A stretch of DNA of 64,000 nt, from contig CANQGQ010000007.1 of the NCBI GenBank assembly GCA_947623305.1, positions 85,552 through 149,551 of the forward strand. The letters run 5' to 3'. Made by a program: the position numbers and the translations under genes. Below the pieces are notes generated by a model. The model was not told where the DNA came from, searched no databases, and worked only from the letters and a program-made list of their open reading frames with translations. Source of the stretch: an uncultured Alistipes sp. (GTDB lineage: Bacteria > Bacteroidota > Bacteroidia > Bacteroidales > Rikenellaceae). Shown here in pieces: positions 1-8,844 of the stretch; the first letter of the stretch is position 1; every line of letters begins with the position of its first letter.

Positions 1-2
1 CC

Positions 3-1220
3 ATCGCCGAGAGCCGCCGAACGGTCGAAGAAAGCCCCTACGATACGGAAAACCGCATCGTGCTGGCGAGTCTCTACGGATTGGCCAAGAAGGATTCGTT
101 GGCACGGGCCGAATACGCCGCCGTGCTCGCATTGGATTCGACGAATGTCGCCGCCTTGATGTCGCTTTCGGATTTTTACAACGACCGGCGCGACTACCGA
201 TCGCTGCTCGCCGTCAACCAGCAGCTTTTCAACCTCGACGAAATGCCCTTGACGGAAAAGATCAAACGGTTCGAAATTTTCACTTCGGACAACCGTTTCT
301 ACCGCGAATATTACCCGCATATCAATACATTGGCCTCGACCTTGGCCATCCGTTATCCGAAAGACCCGCGGATCGTCGAACTCTACGGCCGCCATCTGAT
401 CAATTCGGGCGAACTGGAACAGGCGCTGGCGCTCTACAAACTCCACTTGGCCGACACGCCGCCGCAAGTCTCCTACTACCGGTGGGTCATCGACATCGAG
501 AGTTACCTCCAGCGGCCCGATTCGGTCGACCGTTACGTCGAAGAAGCTCTGCAACACTTTCCCGAGGAGGCCGATTTCCACATCGCCGAAGGCAATATCC
601 ATACTTATGCCGGCCGGCACGACCAGGCGGCCCGCATCTACAAACAGTCGCTGCGATATGCCGATACCGATTCGTTGCGCAGCGCGATTTGGGGGTTGAT
701 CGGCGACGCCCATCATCAACAGGCCGAAACCCTCATGAAGAAGGCCAAAGAGGCCGGTACGACGGAGAGTCCGCGTGTGCAGGCTGCCGTGCGCAAAGCC
801 ATGAAAACCTGTTACGACGCCTACGAACGCAGCCTGCACTACGATTCTGACAATTCGTTGGTACTCAACAATTACGCTTATTTTCTCGCCCTCGACGGCA
901 ACCAGCTCGAGCGGGCGCTGGCCATGGCTCAACGGGCTGTCGAACTGACCGACAACAATCCCACCTATTTGGATACGCAGGCCTGGGTGCTCTTCCGGCT
1001 GGGCCGTACGGACGAGGCCAAACGGGTCATGCAGCAGGCCATCGCCCTGGACGGTCATTCGAGCACCGAACTGCTCGTACACTACGGCGACATCCTCCAT
1101 GCGTTGGGGCAGGATTTTCTGGCCGAAAGCTACTGGCGCAAAGCGCTCGAAAAGGGATACGACGCCAACGAAATCGACCGGCGCATCCGTTCGATGAAAG
1201 CCGATAAAAACACCGAATAA
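3..1220 (+). CDS. Tetratricopeptide-repeat protein, N-terminus outside window
   Basis: The reading frame is open from base 3, so the true start lies upstream and at least 405 residues are visible. The protein is built of degenerate helical repeats of about 34 residues with the usual TPR small/large residue pattern (for example around 'NNYAYFLALDGNQLERALAMAQRAVEL' split over the second half, and 'LDTQAWVLFRLGRTDEAKRVM'). Such proteins scaffold protein complexes. It lies 15 bp upstream of an EnvC-like gene on the same strand, so the two are probably one transcript and may share an envelope role. Base composition matches the neighbouring core genes. The specific function is not recognisable; confidence is high for the TPR fold only. 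Confidence 0.85.
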   Translation: MAESRRTVEESPYDTENRIVLASLYGLAKKDSLARAEYAAVLALDSTNVAALMSLSDFYNDRRDYRSLLAVNQQLFNLDEMPLTEKIKRFEIFTSDNRFYREYYPHINTLASTLAIRYPKDPRIVELYGRHLINSGELEQALALYKLHLADTPPQVSYYRWVIDIESYLQRPDSVDRYVEEALQHFPEEADFHIAEGNIHTYAGRHDQAARIYKQSLRYADTDSLRSAIWGLIGDAHHQQAETLMKKAKEAGTTESPRVQAAVRKAMKTCYDAYERSLHYDSDNSLVLNNYAYFLALDGNQLERALAMAQRAVELTDNNPTYLDTQAWVLFRLGRTDEAKRVMQQAIALDGHSSTELLVHYGDILHALGQDFLAESYWRKALEKGYDANEIDRRIRSMKADKNTE

Positions 1221-1235
1221 ATCCGCAATTGTCCG

Positions 1236-2366
1236 ATGAAACCGTTCCGACTGCTACCCTGCCTGCTTTCCGGTCTGCTGCTGTGGATCGCTTCGGCGTC
1301 CGTCGCTCAGAACGACCGCAAGATCGCCGAACAGAAAAAGGTCGTGGCCGATCTGGAACGCAAAATCGCCGAAGAGGAGCGTCAACTGAAAAAACTCCGT
1401 TCGGGCAAAAAGACGACCGAGGAGGAGGTGCGGCGACTGGGCCGGCAGATCGACAACCGCAACCGGTTGATCGACGAGACGGAAAAACAAGCCAAAGTAT
1501 TGCGCAACGAACTGGCCGCAACAAACAACGTGGCAGACAGCCTCGCGAAACAACTGCAACGTCATCGCGAACAATACATCGAGATGGTGCGCAGCGCCTA
1601 TCGCAATTACCGGCATCACAACTATCTGACCTATCTTTTTTCGTCGCGCGACTTTCGGGACGTCGCTCGGCGGATCGTCGATCTGCGTGAAATGGCCGAG
1701 GCCCGTCGAAGCAAAATGGAAGCCATCGCCACGCTCAACGAACAGGTGCAACAGGAACGAACGTCGCTCGAAAAACGCAACCGCTCGCTCGATTCGGTAA
1801 CGCGCAAACTCACCCGTCAACGGAGCGATCTGGAACGCGATGCGCGGGATGCCCGCAACTCGCTGAAACGGCTGACGAATCGGGAAAAGAGCGCCCTGCA
1901 GCGCAAGCTGGCGCAGGAAGAACAACTCCAAACGGCGATCGCGACGCTGCGCAAGCTAACGAAAGGCAACAAGGAAGGAGCTTCGTTTTCGTCGAAAACC
2001 TCCGGTCTGCGGCTGCCGGTCGCGGGCGGCAAGGTCAAACGCTACAAAGGCAATATGGCAGAGATCGTCGGCCCGCGCGGTGCGCAGATACAATCCATTT
2101 ACGAAGGCAAGGTAGTAGATGTGAAACAGAACCGCATCACAGGCAAATACGAGGTCTATGTTGCGCACGGCGAATACATCACGACCTACTCGAACCTGTC
2201 GTCGACGTCGGTGGCCAAAGGGAGCATCGTCTCCCGCAACGGGCTGTTGGGAACGATCGGCTCGGCCATCAACCTCAACACGATGGAGACGGAATACAAA
2301 ATCGTCTTCGGCATCTATCCGCCCGATCCGAACAAAAAGATGCTTGCCTCCGACTGTTTTCGTTAA
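1236..2366 (+). CDS. EnvC-like murein hydrolase activator (coiled coil + degenerate LytM/M23)
   Basis: 376 aa. It begins with a signal peptide (hydrophobic residues about 5-22, ending near SVAQ). A long charged coiled coil follows (about 25-240), then a C-terminal LytM/peptidase M23 fold (about 260-370). The first zinc motif of active M23 enzymes (HxxxD) is absent: the equivalent stretch reads VGPRGAQIQ. In the second motif the usual YxHL reads YSNL. This pattern fits non-catalytic EnvC-type activators of amidases in cell division rather than an active hydrolase. The ATG at 1236 follows the TPR gene stop by 15 bp. Function in division is inferred from the family; loss of the zinc ligands is seen directly. 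Confidence 0.82.
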   Translation: MKPFRLLPCLLSGLLLWIASASVAQNDRKIAEQKKVVADLERKIAEEERQLKKLRSGKKTTEEEVRRLGRQIDNRNRLIDETEKQAKVLRNELAATNNVADSLAKQLQRHREQYIEMVRSAYRNYRHHNYLTYLFSSRDFRDVARRIVDLREMAEARRSKMEAIATLNEQVQQERTSLEKRNRSLDSVTRKLTRQRSDLERDARDARNSLKRLTNREKSALQRKLAQEEQLQTAIATLRKLTKGNKEGASFSSKTSGLRLPVAGGKVKRYKGNMAEIVGPRGAQIQSIYEGKVVDVKQNRITGKYEVYVAHGEYITTYSNLSSTSVAKGSIVSRNGLLGTIGSAINLNTMETEYKIVFGIYPPDPNKKMLASDCFR

Positions 2367-2489
2367 CTTTTTTGTTAACCGGTACGGATCGGACCCTTAT
2401 CAACTGACACCTATTTTTTTGTTCACTCGTCTGCATCAAAAGAATCATCCCTAATAAAAACGACTATTTATTCGATTATTCAATAAAAA

Positions 2490-3545
2490 ATGGAAGAAGA
2501 GATAAAAACCTTATTAAAAGGCATCGTACATCCGGAAACGGGCGCGAATCTCGTCGAAAGCGGAATCGTCGGAGCCATTACCGCAGATGCGGAGAAAATC
2601 GTACTCACGCTGCAATTCGCCAAAAAACGCGATCCGTTCGCGCTGAAAATCAAACAACAAGTCGAAAACTGTCTGAAAGCGCACTACCCCACCCATACCA
2701 CGACGGTCATCGTGCGCGAAGGAACGACGGCCCCCCGTCCGGAACCGAAAACCAAGACCACGACCGGCGGAATCGCCCATGTCATCGCCATCGCTTCGGG
2801 CAAGGGCGGCGTAGGCAAATCGACCGTAACGGCCAATCTGGCCATCGCCTTGCGCAATTTAGGGTATCGCGTCGGGATTCTCGACGCCGATATTTACGGC
2901 CCCTCGCAACCGAAGATGTTCGGCGTCGAAGGGTATCTGCCCGATGCCTTACAGGAAGAGGGCGAAGACCGCATCGTTCCGGCCAATTCGATGGAGATCA
3001 AGTTGATGTCGATCGGCTTCTTCATCAAACCGACGGATGCGTTGTTGTGGCGCGGTGCGATGGCGGTCAACGCGTTGAAACAGTTGATTCACCAGACCCG
3101 TTGGGGAACGCTCGACTTTCTGCTGGCCGACCTGCCTCCCGGGACGGGCGATATTCACTTGTCGATCATCAACGAACTGAAAATCGACACGGCCGTGATC
3201 GTCTCGACGCCGCAGCAGATCGCCATAGCCGATGTCGCACGCGGTGTGGAGTTGTTCCGAAACGAGCATGTCGACATTCCCGTTGCGGGGATCATCGAGA
3301 ACATGGCCTGGTTCACGCCTGCAGAGCTGCCCGACAACCGATATTACCTATTCGGTCGGGGCGGTGCCCGTCGGTATGCGGAAGAGAACGGAATCGAATT
3401 ATTGGGTGAAATACCGATCATTCAGTCGATTATGGAGGGATCGGACGAAGGGCATCCGGCCGTCGGCATCGACCCGCGCGTAGAAAAATGGTACCGCACG
3501 ATCGCGCAGCGGATTGTTGAAAAAACGGTGAATAACGGTCGATAA
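2490..3545 (+). CDS. mrp: Mrp/ApbC-type iron-sulfur carrier ATPase
   Basis: 351 aa cytoplasmic P-loop ATPase. Residues about 1-80 form a MIP18/DUF59 domain, and the deviant Walker A motif GKGGVGKST is near residue 104. The family carries and transfers Fe-S clusters to apo-proteins. The C-terminal part reads ENMAWFTPAELP where many Mrp proteins have a CPxC cluster-binding pair; no such cysteine pair is seen here, which I believe is common in Bacteroidetes but could not check. An AT-rich 120-bp gap separates it from the EnvC-like gene. No obvious promoter box was found in front of it. Length is normal for the two-domain form. Confidence 0.9.
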   Translation: MEEEIKTLLKGIVHPETGANLVESGIVGAITADAEKIVLTLQFAKKRDPFALKIKQQVENCLKAHYPTHTTTVIVREGTTAPRPEPKTKTTTGGIAHVIAIASGKGGVGKSTVTANLAIALRNLGYRVGILDADIYGPSQPKMFGVEGYLPDALQEEGEDRIVPANSMEIKLMSIGFFIKPTDALLWRGAMAVNALKQLIHQTRWGTLDFLLADLPPGTGDIHLSIINELKIDTAVIVSTPQQIAIADVARGVELFRNEHVDIPVAGIIENMAWFTPAELPDNRYYLFGRGGARRYAEENGIELLGEIPIIQSIMEGSDEGHPAVGIDPRVEKWYRTIAQRIVEKTVNNGR

Positions 3546-3709
3546 ACGGTTCAAAATCGGAAGAAAAAACGATGATAAAAAGTTCGGAGAAAAATTGGAA
3601 GTTCGACCCGCCCGAACATATAACCGAAAGCAAGCAAAAAACAAATTTTTTTTCGAATAATTATCGACCGGAGGAGGCGGGGCAAAGCAGCAAAAAATGT
3701 CGATAAAAA

Positions 3710-3746
3710 CAGCTGTCGATAAATGAAGTTCATTTATCGACAGCTG
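3710..3746. repeat. 37-bp near-perfect palindrome between mrp and rnpB
   Basis: Two 18-bp arms (CAGCTGTCGATAAATGAA and its complement) flank one central G. T-rich sequence follows on the right and poly-A stretches lie on the left, so it could be a bidirectional terminator between mrp and rnpB. Half-sites carrying TCGACAGCT recur at about 3858-3870. The rest of 3546-3960 is AT-rich with no gene visible. Confidence 0.7.
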
Positions 3747-3970
3747 TTTATTTTTATCTTTATCTTTTTTTAAATCAAAAATTTAAAGAAAAAAAGAAGG
3801 AACAAAAAAATTCGAAGATGTGGAAAAACGACCGCCTCGAAAAATTTATCGACATTATCGACAGCTATTTTATTTATACTTATTTTTCTTTTAAATTTTA
3901 ATTAAAAATAAATAAAAAGAAAAACAGAAAAGGGGAGCCGATACCGAACGCGAATTTTAATTACCTTTGC

Positions 3971-4410
3971 GGAGCAGGCCCGCTCTGTCGCTGCCGATGC
4001 GAATCGGGAGAGGAAAGTCCGGGCAACACAGAGCACTACGCAAGCTAATCTACTTGATACCCGCAAGGGTATGGGTGCGTAACAGAAAACGACCGCCCGT
4101 CCGAACGCATGCACGCCTATCGGACGAGTAAGGGTGAAAAGGCGGGGTAAGAGCCCACCGCGGAGACAGCGATGTTCTTCGGCCGTACGTCCCGTAGGTT
4201 GCAAGACCGTGTATACCGGTTTTTTATTAAGGGGTTGGAAGGAAACGGTCGGTTTGAGTCGATCGGTGTCGCCGCTTGGTAAAGAGAAGGGTAGCTCGCC
4301 CGATACCGGGGGGTAGGTTGCTGGAGGCGGCAGGCGACTGCCGTCGTAGATAAATGACAGAGATCCGGACGTTTGCGTGCGGATACAGAACCCGGCTTAC
4401 AGGGCCTGCT
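3971..4410 (+). ncRNA. rnpB: RNase P RNA (class A)
   Basis: Catalytic RNA of RNase P, which trims tRNA 5' leaders. The conserved core block GAGGAAAGTCCGGGC is at about 4009-4024, the GGTAAGAGCCCACCGC block at about 4144-4160, and ACAGAGATCCGGAC plus AACCCGGCTTACAGG near the 3' end (4355-4403). GCAGGCCC at 3974 pairs with GGGCCTGC at 4402, closing helix P1. A TACCTTTG box at 3962-3969 is the likely -7 element. T6 follows the closing helix at 4411. The ends are set by P1 and may be off by a few bases. Confidence 0.95.
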
Positions 4411-4449
4411 TTTTTATTAGCGCGATGGAACCTTCTTACGGTTCGGAGG

Positions 4450-4478
4450 GTCGGGGGTGCTTCCCCGACTTTTTTATT
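4450..4478 (+). terminator. Intrinsic terminator downstream of rnpB
   Basis: GTCGGGG (4450-4456) and CCCCGAC (4463-4469) form a 7-bp stem with loop TGCTT-like sequence and a T6ATT tract. It is probably a backup stop for rnpB transcription. Confidence 0.75.
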
Positions 4479-4521
4479 AATCGGTACGGATCGGCCCGTT
4501 TGAACGGCCGCTTTTGAATGC

Positions 4522-4629
4522 GGTTCCTTATGCGCCCCGTTCGAACGGGGTTCCTTATGCGGTAGACCGTTAATCTGTTTATAGAAGAAAGCCTTGCTAA
4601 ACACCGGAACGCGCCAACGCATAAGGAAC
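4522..4629. repeat. Short repeats of GGTTCCTTATGCG in rnpB-yceD gap
   Basis: GGTTCCTTATGCG occurs at 4522-4534 and 4549-4561 in direct orientation, and in inverted orientation at 4618-4629. A hairpin CCCCGTTCGAACGGGG lies between the first two. No coding sequence is credible here; the purpose is unknown. Confidence 0.55.
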
Positions 4630-4703
4630 TGCTTCAAAAAGCAGCGGCTGGCAGCGAAGAAGACAATTTGAAATGCTGAAACGCTCTACCGCATAAATAA
4701 ATA

Positions 4704-4735
4704 TTTGTTTTTTATCTTTTTTGTGCGTAACTTTG
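4704..4735 (+). promoter_or_regulatory. Bacteroidales-type promoter for yceD operon
   Basis: TTTG at 4704-4707 and TAACTTTG at 4728-4735 with a 20-bp spacer match the primary sigma consensus of Bacteroidetes. The predicted start near 4740 leaves almost no leader before the ATG at 4744 and about 20 nt before the ATG at 4762. Confidence 0.8.
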
Positions 4736-4761
4736 CGCACTAAATGCGTTCGAATGGGGTA

Positions 4762-5334
4762 ATGGAGTTCGGCGAAGGGTATACGATTGCGTTCAAAGGA
4801 CTGAAAGCGGGGGTTTACGACTTCGAGTTTCCGATCGACGGGGCGTTGTTCCGCGCTTTCGAAAATTCCGAGGTTCGCGAGGCTGCTTGCCGCGCGAAAG
4901 TGCGGATGGAACGGTCTGAAAAGCAGTTGGTATTCGATACGACCATCACGGGCGAGGTCGTCGTGCCGTGCGATCGTTGTTTGGAGGATTGCCGTCTGCC
5001 GATCGACTTCGCAGGACGACTGATGGTGCTTTTTTCCGAAGTGCCGGGCGAATACGACGGCGAGACGATGTGGTTGCTGCCCGTCGAGGAGGAGGTCGAT
5101 TTGGCGCAGTACCTTTACGAAAGCATCGTTTTGTCGCTGCCTTACCAGCGGGTGCATCCCGAAGGGGGGTGCGATCCCGAGATGTTGAAACGTTTCCGGA
5201 TTGTGTCGAACGAGGAATTCGAGGCGATCGAAAAGGAGGCCGTTCATTCGACCGAGGGGCTCGGCGAAGCGCAGCGGACGACTTTGGAACGATTGAAACG
5301 GCAGATGGAAGCGGACGAATCCGAGGAGGCTTAA
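4762..5334 (+). CDS. yceD: YceD/DUF177 family protein
   Basis: 190 aa. The family sits directly upstream of rpmF in most bacteria and is linked to 23S rRNA handling and ribosomal protein L32. The start at 4762 (MEFGEGYTIAFKGLK) is preferred over the in-frame ATG at 4744 because it aligns with the usual DUF177 N-terminus, and because the promoter at 4704-4735 would make the 4744 start nearly leaderless. A CDRCL motif near residue 75 matches the conserved CxRCL of the family. The order yceD-rpmF-plsX-fabH is the standard one and indicates co-expression of ribosome and fatty-acid synthesis genes. Confidence 0.88.
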   Translation: MEFGEGYTIAFKGLKAGVYDFEFPIDGALFRAFENSEVREAACRAKVRMERSEKQLVFDTTITGEVVVPCDRCLEDCRLPIDFAGRLMVLFSEVPGEYDGETMWLLPVEEEVDLAQYLYESIVLSLPYQRVHPEGGCDPEMLKRFRIVSNEEFEAIEKEAVHSTEGLGEAQRTTLERLKRQMEADESEEA

Positions 5335-5514
5335 GTTTTCGGCCGAGCGGGGGCATAGAGGTGAGAGGAATAGATTGACCGCGAGGTTCAAAACGGATGG
5401 AAAGGCGAAAAGTGTGCAGAAAAGAGGGAGGAGCAGAACGAATTTTATAACGACTTTTATTAGAAAAAAGCCGAATTAAGAAAATACTTAAATAAATAAA
5501 AATAATAAAAGAAA

Positions 5515-5700
5515 ATGGCACATCCTAAACACAAAATCTCGTCGACCCGACGGGATAAGAGAAGAACCCATTACAAAGCGGTCGTTCCGACGGTCGTAAC
5601 CTGTTCGAATTGCGGCGCGGCGACGCTTTATCACCGCGTATGCCCCGAGTGCGGTTTCTATCGCGGTAAGCTGGCGATCGAAAAAAAGGCGGCCGAATAA
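5515..5700 (+). CDS. rpmF: 50S ribosomal protein L32
   Basis: 61 aa, normal length. The basic N-terminus MAHPKHKISSTRRDKRR is typical of L32. Two cysteine pairs (CSNC and CPEC) form the zinc ribbon of the zinc-binding variant. It lies 180 bp downstream of yceD in an AT-rich gap and 223 bp upstream of plsX. It is a structural protein of the large ribosomal subunit near the peptidyl-transferase region. Confidence 0.97.
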   Translation: MAHPKHKISSTRRDKRRTHYKAVVPTVVTCSNCGAATLYHRVCPECGFYRGKLAIEKKAAE

Positions 5701-5923
5701 GGCTCCTACCCGATTTTCGATTCCGGTCGGTTCCGGTATCGGCGAGCCGCAGGCATCCGAATGCCGCGGGTTCGTCTTTTAGTCAAAGCGGGCCGTTTTC
5801 GGAGCATGCAGGACGTTCGTTTTCGATTCGGAAAGAGAATCTTCATCGGTCTCTCTTTGCGAACCGTTTTACGAGGGTCTGTGGCTTGTTCGGACGGTTG
5901 CGACAACCTAATCGCAGGAATTT

Positions 5924-6871
5924 ATGATTAAAATTGGTGTAGATGCCATGGGCGGCGATTTCGCGCCCGAAGCTACGGTCAAAGGGGCGGTGATGGCGCT
6001 CGACGACCTTGCATCGGACAGTCGCATCGTGTTGTTCGGCGACGAGAAGCAGATTCGCGACTTGTTGGTGGCCGAAGGAGTTTCTGTCGATCGGTTCGAC
6101 ATCGTACCGACGACCGAAGTCATCGAGATGGGCGACCATCCGGCCAAGGCTTTTCAGACGAAGACCGATTCCAGCATCGTCGTCGGATTCGGTTATTTGG
6201 CCAAAAAGGCTATCGACGGATTCGCCAGCGCCGGTTCGACCGGCGCCATGATGGTAGGTTCGATGTATGCCGTGAAACCCATCGAAGGGGTCATCCGACC
6301 GACGATTTCGTCGTCGATTCCGACCGTTTCGGGCCGGCCGGCGCTCCTGCTCGACGTGGGGTTGAATGTCGATTGCAAACCCGAGGTTTTGGCGCAGTAC
6401 GGCCTGATCGGTTCCATCTATGCCGAATCGGTGCTCGGCATCGAGCATCCGCGGGTAGCGGTGCTCAACATCGGCGAGGAGGAGGCCAAGGGCAATGCTC
6501 AGTCGAAAGCGACGCACGAACTGTTGAAAGCCGATGCGCGGATCAACTTCGTCGGCAACGTCGAGGGATCGCATCTCTTCTCCGGCAAGGTGGCCGACGT
6601 GATCGTCTGCGACGGATTCGTGGGCAATACGGTGTTGAAAATGGCCGAGGGACTTTACCGGATCAATCGCGCGATGGGCTGCGACAACGCTTTCTGGGAG
6701 GAGATGAATTACGAGAATATCGGCGGAACACCCGTGCTGGGAGTCAATGCGCCGGTCGTCATCGGGCACGGATGTTCTTCGCCGAAGGCCATCCGGAGCA
6801 TGATCCGATCGACGGAACAGTGCATTCGGGCCGGATTGACCGAACGGCTGCAACGGGCTTTTAAAGAGTAA
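5924..6871 (+). CDS. plsX: Phosphate acyltransferase PlsX
   Basis: 315 aa. PlsX converts acyl-ACP and phosphate to acyl-phosphate for phosphatidic acid synthesis, acting peripherally at the inner membrane. The N-terminal signature (M)IKIGVDAMGGDFAP is at residues 2-16, and the glycine-rich and GxVxGSHLFSGK-like segment is at about 205-220. Length is close to the family norm. Only 17 bp separate it from fabH, so they are translationally close. Assignment is supported by both sequence and gene order. Confidence 0.97.
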   Translation: MIKIGVDAMGGDFAPEATVKGAVMALDDLASDSRIVLFGDEKQIRDLLVAEGVSVDRFDIVPTTEVIEMGDHPAKAFQTKTDSSIVVGFGYLAKKAIDGFASAGSTGAMMVGSMYAVKPIEGVIRPTISSSIPTVSGRPALLLDVGLNVDCKPEVLAQYGLIGSIYAESVLGIEHPRVAVLNIGEEEAKGNAQSKATHELLKADARINFVGNVEGSHLFSGKVADVIVCDGFVGNTVLKMAEGLYRINRAMGCDNAFWEEMNYENIGGTPVLGVNAPVVIGHGCSSPKAIRSMIRSTEQCIRAGLTERLQRAFKE

Positions 6872-6888
6872 CGTTAACCACTGAATAG

Positions 6889-7890
6889 ATGAAAATACGA
6901 GCAGCAATTACGGGGGTGGGTCAATACCTCCCGGATTACATTCTGACCAACGAGGAGTTGAGTCGGATGGTCGATACCAACGACGAGTGGATTATGTCCC
7001 ACGTGGGAATCAAAACCCGCCATATTCTGAAGGGCAAAGGAATCGGAACCTCTTACATGGGAGCCCGTGCGGTTACTAATCTGTTGGACAAGACGGGGGT
7101 CGACCCGATGGATATCGACGTGGTGATTTGCGCCACCGTAACGCCCGACATGTTCTTTCCTTCGACAGGAAACCTCATCGCCGACCAGGCCGGTTGCAAA
7201 AATGCGTTCGCCTATGACGTTTCGGCCGCTTGCAGCGGTTTCCTCTTCGCTCTGACGACCGGTGCGAAATTCATCGAATCGGGTACGAGCAAGAAAGTGA
7301 TCGTCGTCGGTGCCGACAAGATGTCGTCCATCGTCGATTATACCGATCGGTCGACTTGTCCGATTTTCGGCGACGGGGCGGGTGCCGTCTTGTTGGAGCC
7401 CAATACCGACGGTTTGGGGGTCATTGATTCGATTCTTCATTCGGACGGCTCCGGCGAGTTGCAGCTTTACATGAAGGCCGGCGGTTCGCGTTATCCGGCT
7501 TCGCCCGAGACGATCGCGAACAACTGGCATACCATCATGTGGGACGGACACGCCGTCTTCAAGGCTGCTGTGTCGAAAATGGCCGACGTATCGTGCGAAA
7601 TGATGGAGCGTCATCAACTTTCGTCGGACGACATCCGTTATTTGGTGCCGCATCAGGCCAATCTGCGCATCATCGACGCAACGGCTCGCCGCATGGGGAT
7701 CACGTCGGACAAGTGCATGATCAATATCGACCGCAACGGTAATACAACAGCGGCCACGATTCCGACCTGTTTGTTCGATTACGAGAAGGAGTTGCGTACG
7801 GGCGACAATCTGATTCTCTCTGCTTTCGGCGGCGGTTACACTTGGGGTGCCATCTACGTCAAGTGGGCTTACGACGGTTCGAAAGCCTGA
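6889..7890 (+). CDS. fabH: 3-oxoacyl-ACP synthase III (KAS III)
   Basis: 333 aa thiolase-fold enzyme that condenses acetyl-CoA with malonyl-ACP to start fatty acid synthesis. The catalytic triad is visible: Cys in AACSGFLF (about residue 114), His in VPHQANLRI (about 253) and Asn in [11 protein letters not shown] (about 283). It is the last gene of the yceD-rpmF-plsX-fabH cluster and is followed by a strong hairpin at 7911-7948. Immediately beyond it the mobile DNA begins. Confidence 0.97.
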   Translation: MKIRAAITGVGQYLPDYILTNEELSRMVDTNDEWIMSHVGIKTRHILKGKGIGTSYMGARAVTNLLDKTGVDPMDIDVVICATVTPDMFFPSTGNLIADQAGCKNAFAYDVSAACSGFLFALTTGAKFIESGTSKKVIVVGADKMSSIVDYTDRSTCPIFGDGAGAVLLEPNTDGLGVIDSILHSDGSGELQLYMKAGGSRYPASPETIANNWHTIMWDGHAVFKAAVSKMADVSCEMMERHQLSSDDIRYLVPHQANLRIIDATARRMGITSDKCMINIDRNGNTTAATIPTCLFDYEKELRTGDNLILSAFGGGYTWGAIYVKWAYDGSKA

Positions 7891-7910
7891 TTCACAATCC
7901 TGACCTATTG

Positions 7911-7948
7911 AATAACAGCCTTGCGTCATCCGGCGCAAGGCTGTTATT
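7911..7948 (+). terminator. fabH terminator
   Basis: AATAACAGCCTTGCG and its complement form a perfect 15-bp stem with an 8-nt loop, 20 bp after the fabH stop. The A/T ends of the stem let it act in both directions. Confidence 0.8.
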
Positions 7949-7950
7949 GT

Positions 7951-7982
7951 AAAAAGATCCCGCTGAATTCATATTCAGCGGG
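7951..7982 (-). terminator. Leftward terminator, probably the stranded terminator of tRNA-Leu
   Basis: CCCGCTGAAT (7959-7968) pairs with ATTCAGCGGG (7973-7982). Read on the minus strand the stem is followed by ATCTTTTT. No minus-strand gene now lies directly upstream. It fits as the original terminator of the tRNA-Leu at 60785-60866, separated from it by the integrated elements. Confidence 0.6.
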
Positions 7983-7990
7983 GTCTTCCG

Positions 7991-8006
7991 TACCCAGGAC
8001 AGAATC
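7991..8006. other. Candidate left attachment site (attL) of element A
   Basis: CCCAGGACAG at 7993-8002, followed by AATC, copies the 3' end of tRNA-Leu (60787-60796) in direct orientation. It is 10 identical bases with one base missing afterwards and one mismatch before. Its position between the leftward terminator and plasmid-like repeats fits an integration boundary. Confidence 0.6.
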
Positions 8007-8161
8007 AATAAACTTTATTGATACGGGCAGATATAAATAAAATGTTCGATATAAACATTTGTGTGGCTATTTTTTTGTCTTGAATATAAATCCTATCGTT
8101 CATGTTTGTTGATGGAATTTAGCTTTCCTATCATAATACGATGATTGTCTATTGAGGTTTG

Positions 8162-8289
8162 AAAATAGGTCTCATTTTTGAGAACTATATTTTTAGTTGC
8201 GGCTATCTCGTGAAAAATAGGTCATGTTTTTGAGTGGAAATAGGTCATAGATTTGAGGAGGAGCGGCAAAAATAGGTCATGTTTTTGAG
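8162..8289. repeat. Four 21-bp direct repeats, iteron-like
   Basis: Copies start near 8162, 8214, 8237 and 8269. The consensus begins AAAATAGGTCATGTTTTTGAG-like (core AATAGGTCATGTTTTTGAG), and the first and third copies diverge. Spacing is 52, 23 and 32 bp. Such direct repeats are typical of initiator-binding iterons, and a RepB-like gene lies at 47875-49005. Confidence 0.65.
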
Positions 8290-8307
8290 TGAAACACCTT
8301 ATATATT

Positions 8308-8409
8308 ATATTCATCAAAGATACATCTTTGATGTATCACTATTCAACATTGATGAATATTTTATACAACTGTTTTATACAACTGTTTTATACAACTGTT
8401 TTATACAAT
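8308..8409. repeat. Nested inverted repeats plus 13-bp tandem array
   Basis: ATATTCATCA (8308-8317) pairs with TGATGAATAT (8351-8360), and inside it GATACATC (8320-8327) pairs with GATGTATC (8331-8338). Directly after, TTTTATACAACTG is repeated 3.8 times in tandem (8360-8409). With the iterons just upstream this looks like a plasmid-style origin. Confidence 0.7.
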
Positions 8410-8511
8410 CAAGACGTATCAACACTGTAAGTGGGTAAGTAGAATTACTAACGCGCGCGAGGTCTGAAAAAGGAATGCGAGTTCATTCCGAAAGGAATTG
8501 CCTATACTGAG

Positions 8512-8534
8512 TGTTGATTCGTGAAGGGAAGAAG
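8512..8534 (-). repeat. Dispersed element-A repeat, copy 1 (inverted)
   Basis: The complement of this stretch matches the consensus CTTCCCTTCACGRWTCAAC of the element-specific repeat. It is the only complete copy in this orientation; eight others point the other way. Confidence 0.7.
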
Positions 8535-8830
8535 TCGTGATTTGGGAAGAAAATTCAAGTCCCGGACGAACCTGGAATGAAAAAACCGCAGAAACTGCGA
8601 TTTTAGCCGTTGAAATATCTTCGACAATAATTTCCTTGTGAACTGAAAGAAATCTGACAGAATCGAAGAAAACCGGCCGATTTCGGCAAATGATAATGCC
8701 GGGCATACCCTACTATTTTGTATTGCACCGTTACAGATTTTTAGAGAATCGGATCGTGATCCATGCAAAAAAACCGGAATCATCAATACGATGTTCCGGT
8801 CTCCTTACTGTGCAAAATTGGAAGATTTCA

Positions 8831-8844
8831 CTTCTTCCCTTCAC
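8831..8844 (+). repeat. Dispersed element-A repeat, copy 2 (partial)
   Basis: CTTCTTCCCTTCAC only; the GRTCAACAT half is missing. Confidence 0.45.

Noticed and set aside
8162..8409. CRISPR array
   Set aside because: Repeats are too short or directly tandem, spacing is irregular (23-52 bp), and no cas genes are present.
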